Positions 1-9,266 of a stretch of 64,000 nucleotides of DNA are shown piece after piece. The stretch covers positions 124,001 to 188,000 of the forward strand of contig NZ_CANMLT010000002.1 of NCBI RefSeq assembly GCF_947498805.1, in the 5' to 3' direction. The stretch's first letter is position 1. Every line of letters begins with the position of its first letter. A program made the position numbers and the translations under genes. This DNA is from an uncultured Tenacibaculum sp. (lineage in GTDB: Bacteria; Bacteroidota; Bacteroidia; Flavobacteriales; Flavobacteriaceae). Under the pieces are notes generated by a model, which did no database searches, had not been told where the DNA came from, and saw nothing but the letters and a program-made list of their open reading frames with translations.

Positions 1-1
1 T

Positions 2-145
2 AACAGATTGCGAAATAAAATTGAGAGTAATTCAGAGGAACCTAAATTTATACTAACTTCTTGGGGTGTTGGTTATAGATTTAATGAAGAATTAAAAATC
101 CCTTCCCGTGACCTCAAACAAAACTATTTCAAACAAGTTAATTAA
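2..145 (+). CDS. Response regulator, C-terminal end (5' truncated)
   Basis: The frame beginning at base 2 is open to a TAA at 143-145 and gives about 47 residues including LTSWGVGYRFNEEL. The GxGYRF signature is the wing at the end of OmpR/PhoB-type DNA-binding domains, so this is the tail of a response regulator whose receiver and most of whose winged helix lie left of the window. It overlaps the start of the sensor kinase gene by 38 bases in another frame, the usual coupling of regulator and kinase genes. Which genes it controls cannot be told from this fragment. Confidence 0.75.
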   Translation, partial: NRLRNKIESNSEEPKFILTSWGVGYRFNEELKIPSRDLKQNYFKQVN

Positions 146-1643
146 AAAGTTAAGTGTATCTTTTTTAGTTATTATTTTAATCATTGGTGTTGTTTACATA
201 TGTACAACCTATTACTTGATAAAACAATTTTACAGTGAAACTTCACAACACCTAAATGCCAATGTGGCAAATCATTTAGTTGAAGAAAAGTTTAGAAATG
301 CATCTCCATATTTAGAAAATGGCAAAGTAAATAAAGAATTATTTGATGATTTAATGCACGATATGATGGCAGTAAACCGTGCTATTGAAGTGTATTTATT
401 AAATGATGAAGGAGGAATTGTATATTCGGTTGTTTTAGATCATTCAGACCCTAAAAGTCCGATGACGATGATCGATTTAAACCCTATTAATAAGTTTATA
501 AGTAATAATCAGGCTTATGTTTTAGGAGACGATCCAAGAGATAAGAACAATAAAAAGATATTCTCAGCAGCCTATTTTGAGAAAGAAAATCATTCAGGTT
601 ACATCTATATAATTTTGGCCAGTGAAAAGTATCAAGAGGTTTGTAATTCCCTGTTCTCAAGTTTTTTTTTGAATCTGGGACTTACAACCTCTTTAATAAC
701 AATGTTTTCTGCCTTACTTTTAGGTTTATTAAGTATTTGGTTTTTGACTAAAAGTTTACGAAGTATAATTTATCACGTAAATAAATTTAAAGAAGGGAAT
801 TTAAAGAGTAGGATTCCCAATCCTGAAAAATCTGATTTATCAATCTTAGCGGTAACATTCAATCAAATGGCAGAAACAATTGCTGCCAATATTAAAGAGA
901 TCAACGCAGTAAATCAGTTTAGGAAAGATTTAATAGCGAATGTTTCACATGACTTAAGATTACCATTAACTTCTATTAAAGGTTATGTAGAAACGCTGCG
1001 TTTAAAGGGTAGGGTGATGGCAATCGATGATAAAACAGAATTTATGAATATCATTGAAAAGAGCGCAGAATATCTTGGTAATATGATTAATCAACTCTTT
1101 GACTATTCAAAGTTGGATGCTAAGAATATTAAAATATGTAAAGAACCGGTTGATATAATAACGTTATTATTAGAAATAAAGAAACGATATATAATTCTTG
1201 CAAAAACAAAGAATATCATATTAGAAATTAATGGAGCTAAAGAAGCTCCGTTAGTTTTAGCCGATAGCACGCTTATTGAAAGAGTGATTCAAAATATTAT
1301 AGACAACGCAATAAAATTCACTCCAGAAAAAGGTAAGGTAGTCGTAACTGTGTTAGTCAAAAAAACTCTAGTAACTATTCAAATAAAAGATTCTGGTTTT
1401 GGTATGAGTGAATTGAATAAACAGTTAGTTTATAACAACGAAAACCAACAGAGAGAAATAGATTATTATGAACAGGGAATGGGCCTAGGACTAGCAATCG
1501 TAAAAAAAATGATAGAACTACACAATTCCAAATTGAAAATAAAAAGTAAACCAAATGAAGGTACTCTTTTTGAGTTTTCACTGCCTATTTATGAAGAAAA
1601 CTGTTTGCTATATAATCAGCAAATTAATATCTCTATACGGTAA
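108..1643 (+). CDS. Membrane sensor histidine kinase (HAMP-HisKA-HATPase)
   Basis: This 511-residue protein starts at a GTG inside the end of the upstream response regulator gene. A Lys-rich N terminus precedes TM1 (about 16-36), an extracytoplasmic sensor region, TM2 (about 188-212) and a HAMP linker (about 212-265). The H-box NVSHDLRLP places the phospho-accepting His at 281. The N-box (NIIDNAIKF), DSGFGM and GMGLGLAIVKKM motifs of the ATPase domain follow. It should autophosphorylate and signal to the regulator encoded just before it. The sensed signal is unknown. Its last 36 bases overlap the 3' end of ald on the other strand. The GTG start has no ATG alternative nearby and keeps the basic-then-hydrophobic N terminus. 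Confidence 0.88.
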   Translation: MTSNKTISNKLIKKLSVSFLVIILIIGVVYICTTYYLIKQFYSETSQHLNANVANHLVEEKFRNASPYLENGKVNKELFDDLMHDMMAVNRAIEVYLLNDEGGIVYSVVLDHSDPKSPMTMIDLNPINKFISNNQAYVLGDDPRDKNNKKIFSAAYFEKENHSGYIYIILASEKYQEVCNSLFSSFFLNLGLTTSLITMFSALLLGLLSIWFLTKSLRSIIYHVNKFKEGNLKSRIPNPEKSDLSILAVTFNQMAETIAANIKEINAVNQFRKDLIANVSHDLRLPLTSIKGYVETLRLKGRVMAIDDKTEFMNIIEKSAEYLGNMINQLFDYSKLDAKNIKICKEPVDIITLLLEIKKRYIILAKTKNIILEINGAKEAPLVLADSTLIERVIQNIIDNAIKFTPEKGKVVVTVLVKKTLVTIQIKDSGFGMSELNKQLVYNNENQQREIDYYEQGMGLGLAIVKKMIELHNSKLKIKSKPNEGTLFEFSLPIYEENCLLYNQQINISIR

Positions 1644-2804
1644 ATCAAACCAGTCAGCAACAGTTTTATTTGTTAAGATACCATGGTAAAAATACATTCC
1701 ATTTCGTAAACTTTTATCAAACCGAGCTGCGTTTTCAAAACCTCCTTCTTCTGCAATATCCAATAAGTACGGAGTAAATATATTGCTTATAGAAACAGAA
1801 GCAGTACGAGAATATCGAGAAGGGATGTTAGGTACACAATAATGAATAACACCATGTTCGGTAAATGTTGGTTGACTGTGTGTGGTGACTTTTGAAGTTT
1901 CAAAGCATCCGCCTCTATCAATACTTACATCAACTATAACAGCTCCTTCTTTCATTTGTTCAATCATACCTTCTGTTACAATAACGGGAGAGCGATCTTT
2001 ACCTCTAATAGCACCGATAGCAACATCACAACGCATTAACGCTTTAGCTAAGGTTTTAGGCTGTACAGTAGATGTATAAATGGGTGCTTTGACACATGCT
2101 TGAAGATTACGAAGCTTTGTAATAGAATTATCAAAAACTTTTACTCTTGCACCTAATCCTGTAGCTGTTTTGGCAGCAAATTCACCAACAGTACCAGCAC
2201 CTAATATAACTACATCCGTGGGAGGAACTCCACCAATATTTCCTAATAATAAACCATTTCCACCGTTTGGAGCAGTCATTAATTCAGCAGCAATATGCAT
2301 AGAAGCAATACCGGCAACTTCACTCAATGATTTTAATATTGGATATGAACCATGTTCGTCTTTGATATAATCAAAAGCAATGGCTGTAATTCTTTTTTTA
2401 GCCAATGCTTCGAAGTATTTTTTATTTTGAGTTTTTAGCTGTAGAGCAGAAATTAATACAGCTTGCGGGTTCATCATTTTTATTTCTTCCAATGATGGTG
2501 GCTCTACTTTTAACACGATATTACAAGCAAAAGCTTCTTTTACATCATATGAAATTTTGGCTCCTGCATCTGAGTATTCTTTGTCGCTATAATTCGCTCC
2601 TTCACCAGCACCAGTTTCAACTACAATTCTATGACCATGAGCAACAAGAGCAGAAACTGCATCGGGAGTCAAGCTAATTCGCTTTTCTTCGAAATGTGTT
2701 TCTTTGGGTAGACCTATAAATAATTCACCTTTTTGCTTTTTAATTTCAAGCATTTCTGGTTGCGGCATTAACTGCTCTTTTGTAAAAGGTGAAATAGACC
2801 CCAT
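1608..2804 (-). CDS. ald: Alanine dehydrogenase
   Basis: The 398-residue protein belongs to the alanine dehydrogenase/PNT family, which reversibly deaminates L-alanine to pyruvate with NAD+. It has the N-terminal GLPKETHFEEKRISLTP signature and the Rossmann loop VVILGAGTVGEFAA, plus late motifs such as VDVSIDRGGCFETS and NIPSRYSRTAS. Length fits the Bacteroidota version, which carries a longer N terminus than the ~370-residue Bacillus enzyme. It is the last gene of the leftward porX/DUF1287/tsaE/ald run, 4 bases after tsaE. Its 3' end overlaps the sensor kinase gene tail to tail by 36 bases and no terminator hairpin is evident between them. Confidence 0.93.
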   Translation of the reverse strand: MGSISPFTKEQLMPQPEMLEIKKQKGELFIGLPKETHFEEKRISLTPDAVSALVAHGHRIVVETGAGEGANYSDKEYSDAGAKISYDVKEAFACNIVLKVEPPSLEEIKMMNPQAVLISALQLKTQNKKYFEALAKKRITAIAFDYIKDEHGSYPILKSLSEVAGIASMHIAAELMTAPNGGNGLLLGNIGGVPPTDVVILGAGTVGEFAAKTATGLGARVKVFDNSITKLRNLQACVKAPIYTSTVQPKTLAKALMRCDVAIGAIRGKDRSPVIVTEGMIEQMKEGAVIVDVSIDRGGCFETSKVTTHSQPTFTEHGVIHYCVPNIPSRYSRTASVSISNIFTPYLLDIAEEGGFENAARFDKSLRNGMYFYHGILTNKTVADWFDLPYRDINLLII

Positions 2805-2808
2805 ATAA

Positions 2809-3222
2809 TTATTTGGTTTTTAGTTGAATATTGCGTTGACCGTCTTCTAAAAGAGTAATATTTACATCAACAGCTTCTAAAGGTAATAAATTTTTAACAT
2901 TTTCAGGCCATTCAATTAAGCACCAATTGTCACTGTATAAATAGTCTTCAACGCCCATGTCGTATGCTTCTTCCTCATTATCAATTCTATAAAAATCGAA
3001 ATGATAAACAATTTCTCCATTGTTTGTGTGGTATTCATTTACCAAAGAAAAAGTAGGAGAGTGTGTAACATCTTCAATACCCAAAACTTTACAAATTTCT
3101 TTAATAAGTGTTGTTTTTCCAACTCCCATTTCTCCATTAAATAACAATATTTTATGAGAAGCAGTAGCTATTACTTCTTGGGCAATGTCTTTTAATTCAT
3201 TTAAAGAATAATCTCTGTTCAT
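2809..3222 (-). CDS. tsaE: tRNA threonylcarbamoyladenosine biosynthesis ATPase TsaE
   Basis: This 137-residue protein has the Walker A loop GEMGVGKTTL (about residues 30-39), followed by THSPTFSLVNEY and a C-terminal LIEWPENV, all hallmarks of TsaE (YjeE). TsaE is the ATPase that works with TsaB and TsaD to put threonylcarbamoyl on A37 of ANN-decoding tRNAs. Length is close to family norm. It sits 43 bases after the DUF1287 gene and 4 bases before ald on the same strand, so the three are probably co-transcribed. No partner tsa gene is in this window. Confidence 0.93.
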   Translation of the reverse strand: MNRDYSLNELKDIAQEVIATASHKILLFNGEMGVGKTTLIKEICKVLGIEDVTHSPTFSLVNEYHTNNGEIVYHFDFYRIDNEEEAYDMGVEDYLYSDNWCLIEWPENVKNLLPLEAVDVNITLLEDGQRNIQLKTK

Positions 3223-3265
3223 AAGGGCAAAAATAATGAAGTAGAAGATGAATTACTACACTTTC

Positions 3266-3847
3266 TTAATTCTTATAAGTATAATGTCCAATAATTTTAA
3301 AATCAAATAAACAATCTTCTAAAACTTGACCACCTCCAATATTGTGAACAATCAAATATCGATGAACATTTGATGGTGATTTTTTTGAAGAAACAATACC
3401 AATATGTGTGGTGCCTCCACCTAAATTCCAGCAAACAATGTCGCCTGGTTTATAATCCTTGGGATTTGATGATATCTTTTTAATAGTTCCTTTTCTTGAA
3501 AAAAAAGTCATTAAGTTCGGAACTCTTCTATGGTCTATGTTGGTATCTGTTCTTTTTAAACCCCATATTTTAGGATACAAAGAAAAGTTAGTCTTCATAT
3601 CTTCGTGCACTTCTTTTTGAAGATCAATTCCTAATTTGCGATAAGCACGAATAACAACATCGGTACACACACCTTTTCCAGCAGGAACATCTCCATTAGG
3701 ATACTTTATTGAAAAGTAGCTAGGGTCATACGTAACCTGTTGTTTGGTTAGTTCAAAAGCTGCATCACTTAATTTGTTGAAGTTTTGCTGTGCATAAGAC
3801 AACTTAACTCCAACAAATAAGATTATGAATATCCAGTTTTTAAACAT
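3266..3847 (-). CDS. Secreted DUF1287-type protein (NlpC/P60-like fold)
   Basis: The start is taken at the ATG at 3847, where the last base of the porX stop codon is the first base of the start (TAATG). A longer in-frame version begins at 3871 but buries the signal peptide; from 3847 the protein opens with MFKNWIFIILFVGVKLSYAQ, a clean signal peptide cut at A|Q. The mature part has GKGVCTDVVIRAYRKLG, KPGDIVCWNLGGGTTHIGIV and a late VHNIGGG. This Cys-...-His arrangement resembles DUF1287 proteins, related to NlpC/P60 amidases. The substrate is unknown; a periplasmic peptidoglycan or peptide amidase is an inference. Confidence 0.78.
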   Translation of the reverse strand: MFKNWIFIILFVGVKLSYAQQNFNKLSDAAFELTKQQVTYDPSYFSIKYPNGDVPAGKGVCTDVVIRAYRKLGIDLQKEVHEDMKTNFSLYPKIWGLKRTDTNIDHRRVPNLMTFFSRKGTIKKISSNPKDYKPGDIVCWNLGGGTTHIGIVSSKKSPSNVHRYLIVHNIGGGQVLEDCLFDFKIIGHYTYKN

Positions 3848-5394
3848 TATTTCGGATTGTAAACCGCACAAGGAATGATCATTTCTTCTAATGAGATTCC
3901 ACCATGCTGATAGGTGTTACGGTAATATTTTACAAAATGATTATAATTATTGGGGTATGCGAAAAACAAGTCTTCTTTTGCAAAAATAAACGGACTATTA
4001 ATGGTTATACTTGGTAAGAAAATGTCTTTAGGATTCTTAACAGCATATACATCTTTACCTTCATATGAAAGGCTTCTACCAGTTTTATAGCGTAGGTTAG
4101 AGCTAATGTTCTTATCACCAATAACTTTTGTAGGATTTTTTGAGTTTATAGTTCCATGATCTGTGGTAATAATAAGTTTTAATCCGAGTTGTTGCGCTTT
4201 TTGAATCATTTCATACAAAGGAGAGTTTTTAAACCAGCTAACCGTTAATGAACGATACGCTTTATCATCAGCAGCTAGTTCTTTAATAACTTCCATTTCT
4301 GTTTTAGCATGAGAAAGCATATCAACAAAGTTGTATACAACTACCGTTAAATCGTTTTGCTTTATTGAGTTAAAATTTTCTACTAAATCTTTACCACTTT
4401 TTAACGAGACTATTTTATAATACTCATGCTGTATTTGTAAACTATGCCTTTTTATTTGTGCCTCAAGAAAAGCAGCTTCATGTAAGTTTTTTCCACCTTC
4501 ATCAGTATCGTTCTTCCAAAGGTTAGGATGTCTTTTTTCCATTTCGGAAGGCATTAATCCAGAAAAAATAGCATTCCTCGCATATTGCGTTGCTGTAGGT
4601 AGAATACTATAATATGAATTCTCTTCAGCTTTTTTATAGTAGTTGTTTATAAAAGGCTCTAAAACTTTGTATTGGTCATATCGTAAATTATCAATTACTA
4701 ATAGTAACACGCCTTGTTCCTTAGATAAATTCGGAATTACATAATCTTTAAAAAGTGTATGTGAAAAGGTTGGTTTATCATCACTTGTCAACCAATCTTG
4801 ATAATTCTTTTTAATGAACTTAAAAAACTGACTATTGGCTTCCGTTTTTTGAGACTCCAGAATTTCTAACATTCCAGTGTCATTAATGTCTTCTAGTTCT
4901 AATTCCCAGTGAACTAATTTCTTGTACATTTCTATCCAATCAGTATAAGAATTAACCATGGCTAAATCCATCGCTATTTTTCTAAATTCTTGTTGATAGT
5001 TTAGGGTAGTCTTTTCAGAAATTAAACGAGAATTATCTAAATTCTTTTTAAGACTTAGTAGAATTTGATTTGGATTTACTGGTTTGATTAAATAATCAGC
5101 AATTTTAGATCCAATAGCTTCTTCCATAATATATTCCTCTTCACTTTTGGTAATCATAACCACAGGAAGATTTACATTAATCTGTTTAATAGAAGATAAC
5201 GTTTCTAGCCCAGTAATTCCAGGCATATTTTCATCTAAAAAAACAATATCAAAATTTTCGTTTTCTACTAATTCTATAGCATCTGTACCATTTGTACATG
5301 TAGTAACATTGTAGTTTTTCTTTTCTAAAAATAAAATATGAGGCTTTAATAAATCAATTTCATCATCAACCCAAAGGATGTCTATGTTCTTCAT
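3847..5394 (-). CDS. porX: PorX, T9SS two-component regulator with PglZ output domain
   Basis: The 515-residue protein begins with a CheY-like receiver (acidic WVDDEIDLL, phospho-acceptor Asp54 in FLDENMPGI, ITKSEEEY with the conserved Lys). Instead of a DNA-binding domain it has a long PglZ/alkaline-phosphatase-like domain, with VLLLVIDNLRYDQY, GLMPSEMEKRHP and IITTDHGTINS as metal-binding segments. This architecture is PorX, which controls type IX secretion and gliding genes in Bacteroidota and has been reported to be a phosphodiesterase acting with the kinase PorY and the sigma factor SigP. PorY and SigP are not in the window. It leads the leftward porX/DUF1287/tsaE/ald operon. Confidence 0.92.
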   Translation of the reverse strand: MKNIDILWVDDEIDLLKPHILFLEKKNYNVTTCTNGTDAIELVENENFDIVFLDENMPGITGLETLSSIKQINVNLPVVMITKSEEEYIMEEAIGSKIADYLIKPVNPNQILLSLKKNLDNSRLISEKTTLNYQQEFRKIAMDLAMVNSYTDWIEMYKKLVHWELELEDINDTGMLEILESQKTEANSQFFKFIKKNYQDWLTSDDKPTFSHTLFKDYVIPNLSKEQGVLLLVIDNLRYDQYKVLEPFINNYYKKAEENSYYSILPTATQYARNAIFSGLMPSEMEKRHPNLWKNDTDEGGKNLHEAAFLEAQIKRHSLQIQHEYYKIVSLKSGKDLVENFNSIKQNDLTVVVYNFVDMLSHAKTEMEVIKELAADDKAYRSLTVSWFKNSPLYEMIQKAQQLGLKLIITTDHGTINSKNPTKVIGDKNISSNLRYKTGRSLSYEGKDVYAVKNPKDIFLPSITINSPFIFAKEDLFFAYPNNYNHFVKYYRNTYQHGGISLEEMIIPCAVYNPK

Positions 5395-5488
5395 AATTTT
5401 TTAGTGCTTATTTCTTTACATAACGCACAAATATGCTTTTGTTGTAAATTTAAAAGCTAAAAATACGTTAATAAAGTTTAGCTTTAAC

Positions 5489-5519
5489 TTGCTTTTATTG
5501 ATATTTTATAATTCTTTTG
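5489..5519 (+). promoter_or_regulatory. Candidate promoter of the HD hydrolase gene
   Basis: TTG at 5489-5491, 20 bases, then TTCTTTTG at 5512-5519, which matches the Bacteroidota -7 consensus TAnnTTTG at all but one position. It places transcription start at about 5525, which favours the TTG start at 5545 over 5521. Confidence 0.35.
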
Positions 5520-5520
5520 T

Positions 5521-6774
5521 TTGGAATTGAATACAATAACTATTTTGAGTACTCCTAAAACCAATAAATTAAAAATATTAAACGATCCTGTTTACGGATT
5601 TATATCTATTCCGAACTCTTTAATTTTTGATATTATAGAGCATCCTTATTTTCAACGTTTAAGGAGAGTTAGTCAAATGGGATTATCAAATTTGGTATAT
5701 CCAGGGGCAAATCATACGCGTTTTCATCATGCGCTAGGTTGTTTACATCTAATGCAAAAAGCAGTAATTTCTCTAAGAAACAAAGGGATAGAAATTTCAG
5801 ATGAAGAGGCAAATGCATTGTATTTAGCTATTTTATTACATGATATTGGGCATGGAGCCTTTTCACATGCTTTAGAGCATAGTATTGTGAATGAAATTAC
5901 TCACGAAGAGATTTCTTTAAAATTTATGAAAGCTCTAAATAAAGAGTTTGATGGAGCATTGGATTTGGCAATTGAAATATTTGAAGGAAGACACCCTAGA
6001 AAGTTTTTTTATCAATTAATTTCAAGTCAATTAGATATTGACAGGTTGGATTATTTAAAAAGAGATAGTTTTTATACCGGAGTAACAGAAGGGAATATAT
6101 CATCAGATAGATTGATAAAGATGATGAATGTTGTTGATGATGAATTGGTAATAGAACAAAAAGGAATTTATTCTGTTGAAAAATTTATCATTGCACGACG
6201 ATTAATGTATTGGCAGGTGTATTTACATAAAACAGGCTTAGTAGCAGAGAGTATTTTAGTAAATGTGCTTAAAAGAGCTAAGGAACTAGCATTAAAAGGA
6301 GAACAATTATATGCAAGCAATGCTTTTAGATATTTTTTATACAATCAAATAATTCCAAATAATTTCACTGAAGAAACATTGGAGACCTTCTCTAAATTAG
6401 ATGATTATGATGTGTTGTCATCTATAAAAGAATGGACGAACCATTCAGATAAGATATTGTCGTCATTGTCAAAAATGATTATTAATAGGAAGTTATTACG
6501 AATAGAAATTCAAGATATTCCATTTACAGACAAATATTTAGAGAAGATAAAAACTAAACTTATCAAAAAGTTTGATTTAGGAGAGGAAGAATTAACTTAC
6601 TATATGCTTAACTCGAAAGTTGGTAATCAAGCATATAATCCAGAATTACCAATTAAAATTTTAAATAAAAAAGGAAAGTTAAAGGATATCGCAAAAGCTT
6701 CAGACCAATTAAATTTGCAAGCTTTAACGAAACCTGTTATAAAATATTATTTGTGTTATCCCAAGGAGATTTAG
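5521..6774 (+). CDS. HD-domain metal-dependent phosphohydrolase (dGTPase-like)
   Basis: This protein of about 417 residues has the HD signature of deoxynucleotide triphosphohydrolase-like enzymes: YFQRLRRVSQMG, GANHTRFHHALG (first His), LLHDIGHGAFSHALEH (HD pair) and SSQLDIDRLDYLKRDSFYTG (final Asp). It is a cytosolic member of the COG1078 group; the true substrate is not predictable. The start is uncertain: no ATG exists before the conserved region and only TTG codons at 5521, 5527 and 5545 are available. A -7-like box TTCTTTTG at 5512-5519 makes the downstream TTG at 5545 the most plausible. It lies upstream of lpxD on the same strand. Confidence 0.85.
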   Translation: MELNTITILSTPKTNKLKILNDPVYGFISIPNSLIFDIIEHPYFQRLRRVSQMGLSNLVYPGANHTRFHHALGCLHLMQKAVISLRNKGIEISDEEANALYLAILLHDIGHGAFSHALEHSIVNEITHEEISLKFMKALNKEFDGALDLAIEIFEGRHPRKFFYQLISSQLDIDRLDYLKRDSFYTGVTEGNISSDRLIKMMNVVDDELVIEQKGIYSVEKFIIARRLMYWQVYLHKTGLVAESILVNVLKRAKELALKGEQLYASNAFRYFLYNQIIPNNFTEETLETFSKLDDYDVLSSIKEWTNHSDKILSSLSKMIINRKLLRIEIQDIPFTDKYLEKIKTKLIKKFDLGEEELTYYMLNSKVGNQAYNPELPIKILNKKGKLKDIAKASDQLNLQALTKPVIKYYLCYPKEI

Positions 6775-6818
6775 TATATAACTTTTTTGAATGGAGGTAT
6801 TAATATTTAAAAAATAAT

Positions 6819-6826
6819 TACTTTTG
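6819..6826 (+). promoter_or_regulatory. -7 promoter box of the lpxD operon
   Basis: TACTTTTG matches TAnnTTTG exactly and ends 6 bases before the ATG at 6833, so the mRNA would have almost no leader. No TTG lies at the usual distance upstream. The box overlaps an in-frame TTG at 6824 and so argues against that longer start. Confidence 0.5.
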
Positions 6827-6832
6827 CACTTA

Positions 6833-7873
6833 ATGAAATTTACCGCAAAACAAATAGCAGATATTTTAGAAGGAGATATTGTAGGAAATCCAGATGTTGA
6901 AGTTAGTAAGCTTTCTAAAATAGAGGAAGGTGAATTAGGTTCTTTAACCTTTTTATCAAACCCAAAATATAATCAATATATATATGATACAAATGCATCT
7001 ATTGCAATTGTAAATAAATCATTTGAACCAGAGAAGGAAATTACAACGACTTTGATTAAAGTTGAAAATGCATATAAATCATTCTCTAAGTTATTGGAAT
7101 TTTACAATCAAGTAAAAAACAATAAAACTGGACGAGAAAACCCTCATTTTATTGCAGATTCAGCTAAGATAGGTACAAATGAATATATTGGAGCTTATGC
7201 ATATATAGGAGACAATGTTGTTTTAGGAGACAATGTGAAGGTGTATCCTAATACATATATTGGAGATAATGTAACTATCGGAGATAATAGTATAATTTAT
7301 GCAGGAGTAAAGATATATTCAGAAACAGTAATTGGTAAGGATTGTAAGATTCATTCTGGTACAGTAATAGGATCTGATGGTTTTGGTTTTGCTCCAGATG
7401 AAAATGGAGAGTATAAAGCGGTTCCTCAAATAGGTAATGTTATTATAGAAGATAATGTTGATATAGGAGCGAATTCTACCATAGATAGAGCTACCTTAGG
7501 ATCAACAGTTATAAGAAAAGGAGTGAAGTTGGATAACCAAATTCAAATAGCTCATAATGTTGAAATAGGGAAAAATACAGTAATAGCATCTCAATCGGGA
7601 GTAGCTGGTTCTACAAAAGTAGGAGAAAACTGTATGATTGGAGGACAAGTAGGAATTGTAGGACATATTAGCATTGGTAATAATGTTAAGATTCAAGCAC
7701 AATCAGGAATAGGTAGAAGTTTAAAAGACAATGATGTAGTTCAAGGATCGCCTGCATTTGGATATTCAGATTACAGTAAATCATACGTGTACTTTAAAAA
7801 CTTACCAAAATTAGCCTCAACGGTTCACAAATTAGAAAAAGAATTTAATGCTCAAAATTCTCAAAATGAGTAA
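6833..7873 (+). CDS. lpxD: UDP-3-O-(3-hydroxyacyl)glucosamine N-acyltransferase LpxD
   Basis: The 346-residue protein has the N-terminal uridine-binding domain ([26 protein letters not shown]) and a left-handed beta helix of hexapeptide repeats ([23 protein letters not shown]). The motif [13 protein letters not shown] and the catalytic His241 in [10 protein letters not shown] identify LpxD, which adds the N-linked acyl chain in lipid A synthesis. ATG 6833 is chosen over an upstream TTG because a -7 promoter box covers the latter. Its end overlaps lpxC by 8 bases (ATGAGTAA), a translational coupling. It opens the lpxD-lpxC/fabZ-lpxA-efp group. Confidence 0.95.
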   Translation: MKFTAKQIADILEGDIVGNPDVEVSKLSKIEEGELGSLTFLSNPKYNQYIYDTNASIAIVNKSFEPEKEITTTLIKVENAYKSFSKLLEFYNQVKNNKTGRENPHFIADSAKIGTNEYIGAYAYIGDNVVLGDNVKVYPNTYIGDNVTIGDNSIIYAGVKIYSETVIGKDCKIHSGTVIGSDGFGFAPDENGEYKAVPQIGNVIIEDNVDIGANSTIDRATLGSTVIRKGVKLDNQIQIAHNVEIGKNTVIASQSGVAGSTKVGENCMIGGQVGIVGHISIGNNVKIQAQSGIGRSLKDNDVVQGSPAFGYSDYSKSYVYFKNLPKLASTVHKLEKEFNAQNSQNE

Positions 7874-9260
7874 CAAACAAAAGACAATACAAAAAGAAGT
7901 TACATTATCTGGTGTAGGGTTGCATACAGGTAATGAGGTTGTAATGACCTTTAAACCAGCTCGAGTAAATCATGGATTTGCTTTTAAAAGAGTGGATTTA
8001 GAAGGACAACCAATAATCGAAGCTAAAGCTGAATATGTTACTACGACTCAGCGTGGTACAAACATGGAGAAAAATGGAGTTCAAATTCAAACTTCAGAAC
8101 ATGTTTTGGCAGCAGCTGTAGGGTTAAACATAGACAATTTATTAATTGAAATTAATGCTTCTGAACCACCTATAATGGATGGATCATCGAAGTATTTTGT
8201 AAAAGCTTTAGAAGAAGCTGGAATAGTTGAGCAGGAAGCTGATATTGAAGAGTATGTAGTAAAAGAAATTATTTCTTATAAAGATGAAGCTACTGGTAGT
8301 GAAATTATTTTAATGCCAGCAGAAGAATATCAAGTAACTGCTATGGTAGATTTTGGAACCAAAATTTTGGGGACCCAAAATGCCACATTAAATACTATTT
8401 CAGACTTTAAAGAAGAAATTTCAGCAGCAAGAACTTTTAGCTTTTTGCACGAAATTGAAATGCTTTTAGAAAATGATTTAATTAAAGGAGGAGACCTTAA
8501 TAATGCTATTGTTTATGTTGATAAGGAATTATCTGATAGAACTTTAGAGAAATTAAAAGAAGCTTTTAATAAAGACAATGTTTCTATAAAACCTAATGGT
8601 ATTTTAGATAACTTAGAATTACATTGGGCTAATGAAGCTGCAAGGCACAAACTATTAGATGTAATTGGAGATTTAGCTTTAGTAGGTACCAGAATTAAAG
8701 GGAAGATTATAGCTAATAAACCAGGACATTTAGTAAATACTCTTTTTGCAAAAAAATTAGCAAAAATTATAAAGAAGGAAAAAAGAAATAATGTTCCTGT
8801 ATATGATTTAAATGAAGCTCCATTGATGGATATTCATAAAATTATGGATATTTTACCTCATAGACCACCGTTTTTATTAATTGATAGAATTATAGAATTA
8901 TCTGATAAACACGTTGTGGGAATGAAAAATGTAACAATGAATGAAGACTTTTTCGTTGGACATTTTCCTGGTGCACCTGTAATGCCTGGAGTGTTACAAG
9001 TAGAAGCAATGGCACAATGTGGTGGAGTTTTAGTATTAAGTACAGTTCCAGACCCTGAAAATTATTTAACTTATTTCATGAAAATGGATAATGTTAAGTT
9101 TAAACAAAAAGTATTGCCAGGTGATACTTTAATATTTAAAAGTGAACTAATAACACCGATAAGAAGAGGTATTGCTCACATGCAAGCGTATGCATATGCT
9201 AATGGAAAATTAGTTTGTGAAGCAGAATTAATGGCTCAAATATCTAAAGTAAAACAATAA
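7866..9260 (+). CDS. lpxC/fabZ: Bifunctional LpxC deacetylase / FabZ dehydratase
   Basis: This 464-residue fusion is typical of Bacteroidota. Residues 1-300 are LpxC, the zinc UDP-acyl-GlcNAc deacetylase that commits sugar to lipid A: GLHTG, SEHVLAA with ligand His79, and [14 protein letters not shown] with His260 and Asp264. Residues 315-464 are FabZ, the 3-hydroxyacyl-ACP dehydratase: [32 protein letters not shown] with catalytic His365 and Glu379. The ATG at 7866, overlapping the lpxD stop, gives the natural [12 protein letters not shown] terminus; an upstream ATG at 7848 adds six residues that look like read-through. Joining the two places hydroxyacyl-ACP consumption and supply in one polypeptide. 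Confidence 0.96.
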   Translation: MSNKQKTIQKEVTLSGVGLHTGNEVVMTFKPARVNHGFAFKRVDLEGQPIIEAKAEYVTTTQRGTNMEKNGVQIQTSEHVLAAAVGLNIDNLLIEINASEPPIMDGSSKYFVKALEEAGIVEQEADIEEYVVKEIISYKDEATGSEIILMPAEEYQVTAMVDFGTKILGTQNATLNTISDFKEEISAARTFSFLHEIEMLLENDLIKGGDLNNAIVYVDKELSDRTLEKLKEAFNKDNVSIKPNGILDNLELHWANEAARHKLLDVIGDLALVGTRIKGKIIANKPGHLVNTLFAKKLAKIIKKEKRNNVPVYDLNEAPLMDIHKIMDILPHRPPFLLIDRIIELSDKHVVGMKNVTMNEDFFVGHFPGAPVMPGVLQVEAMAQCGGVLVLSTVPDPENYLTYFMKMDNVKFKQKVLPGDTLIFKSELITPIRRGIAHMQAYAYANGKLVCEAELMAQISKVKQ

Positions 9261-9266
9261 AACCTT

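Noticed and set aside
3848..3871. Longer start for the DUF1287-type gene at 3871
   Set aside because: It would push the signal peptide inward; the coupled ATG at 3847 gives a standard signal peptide.
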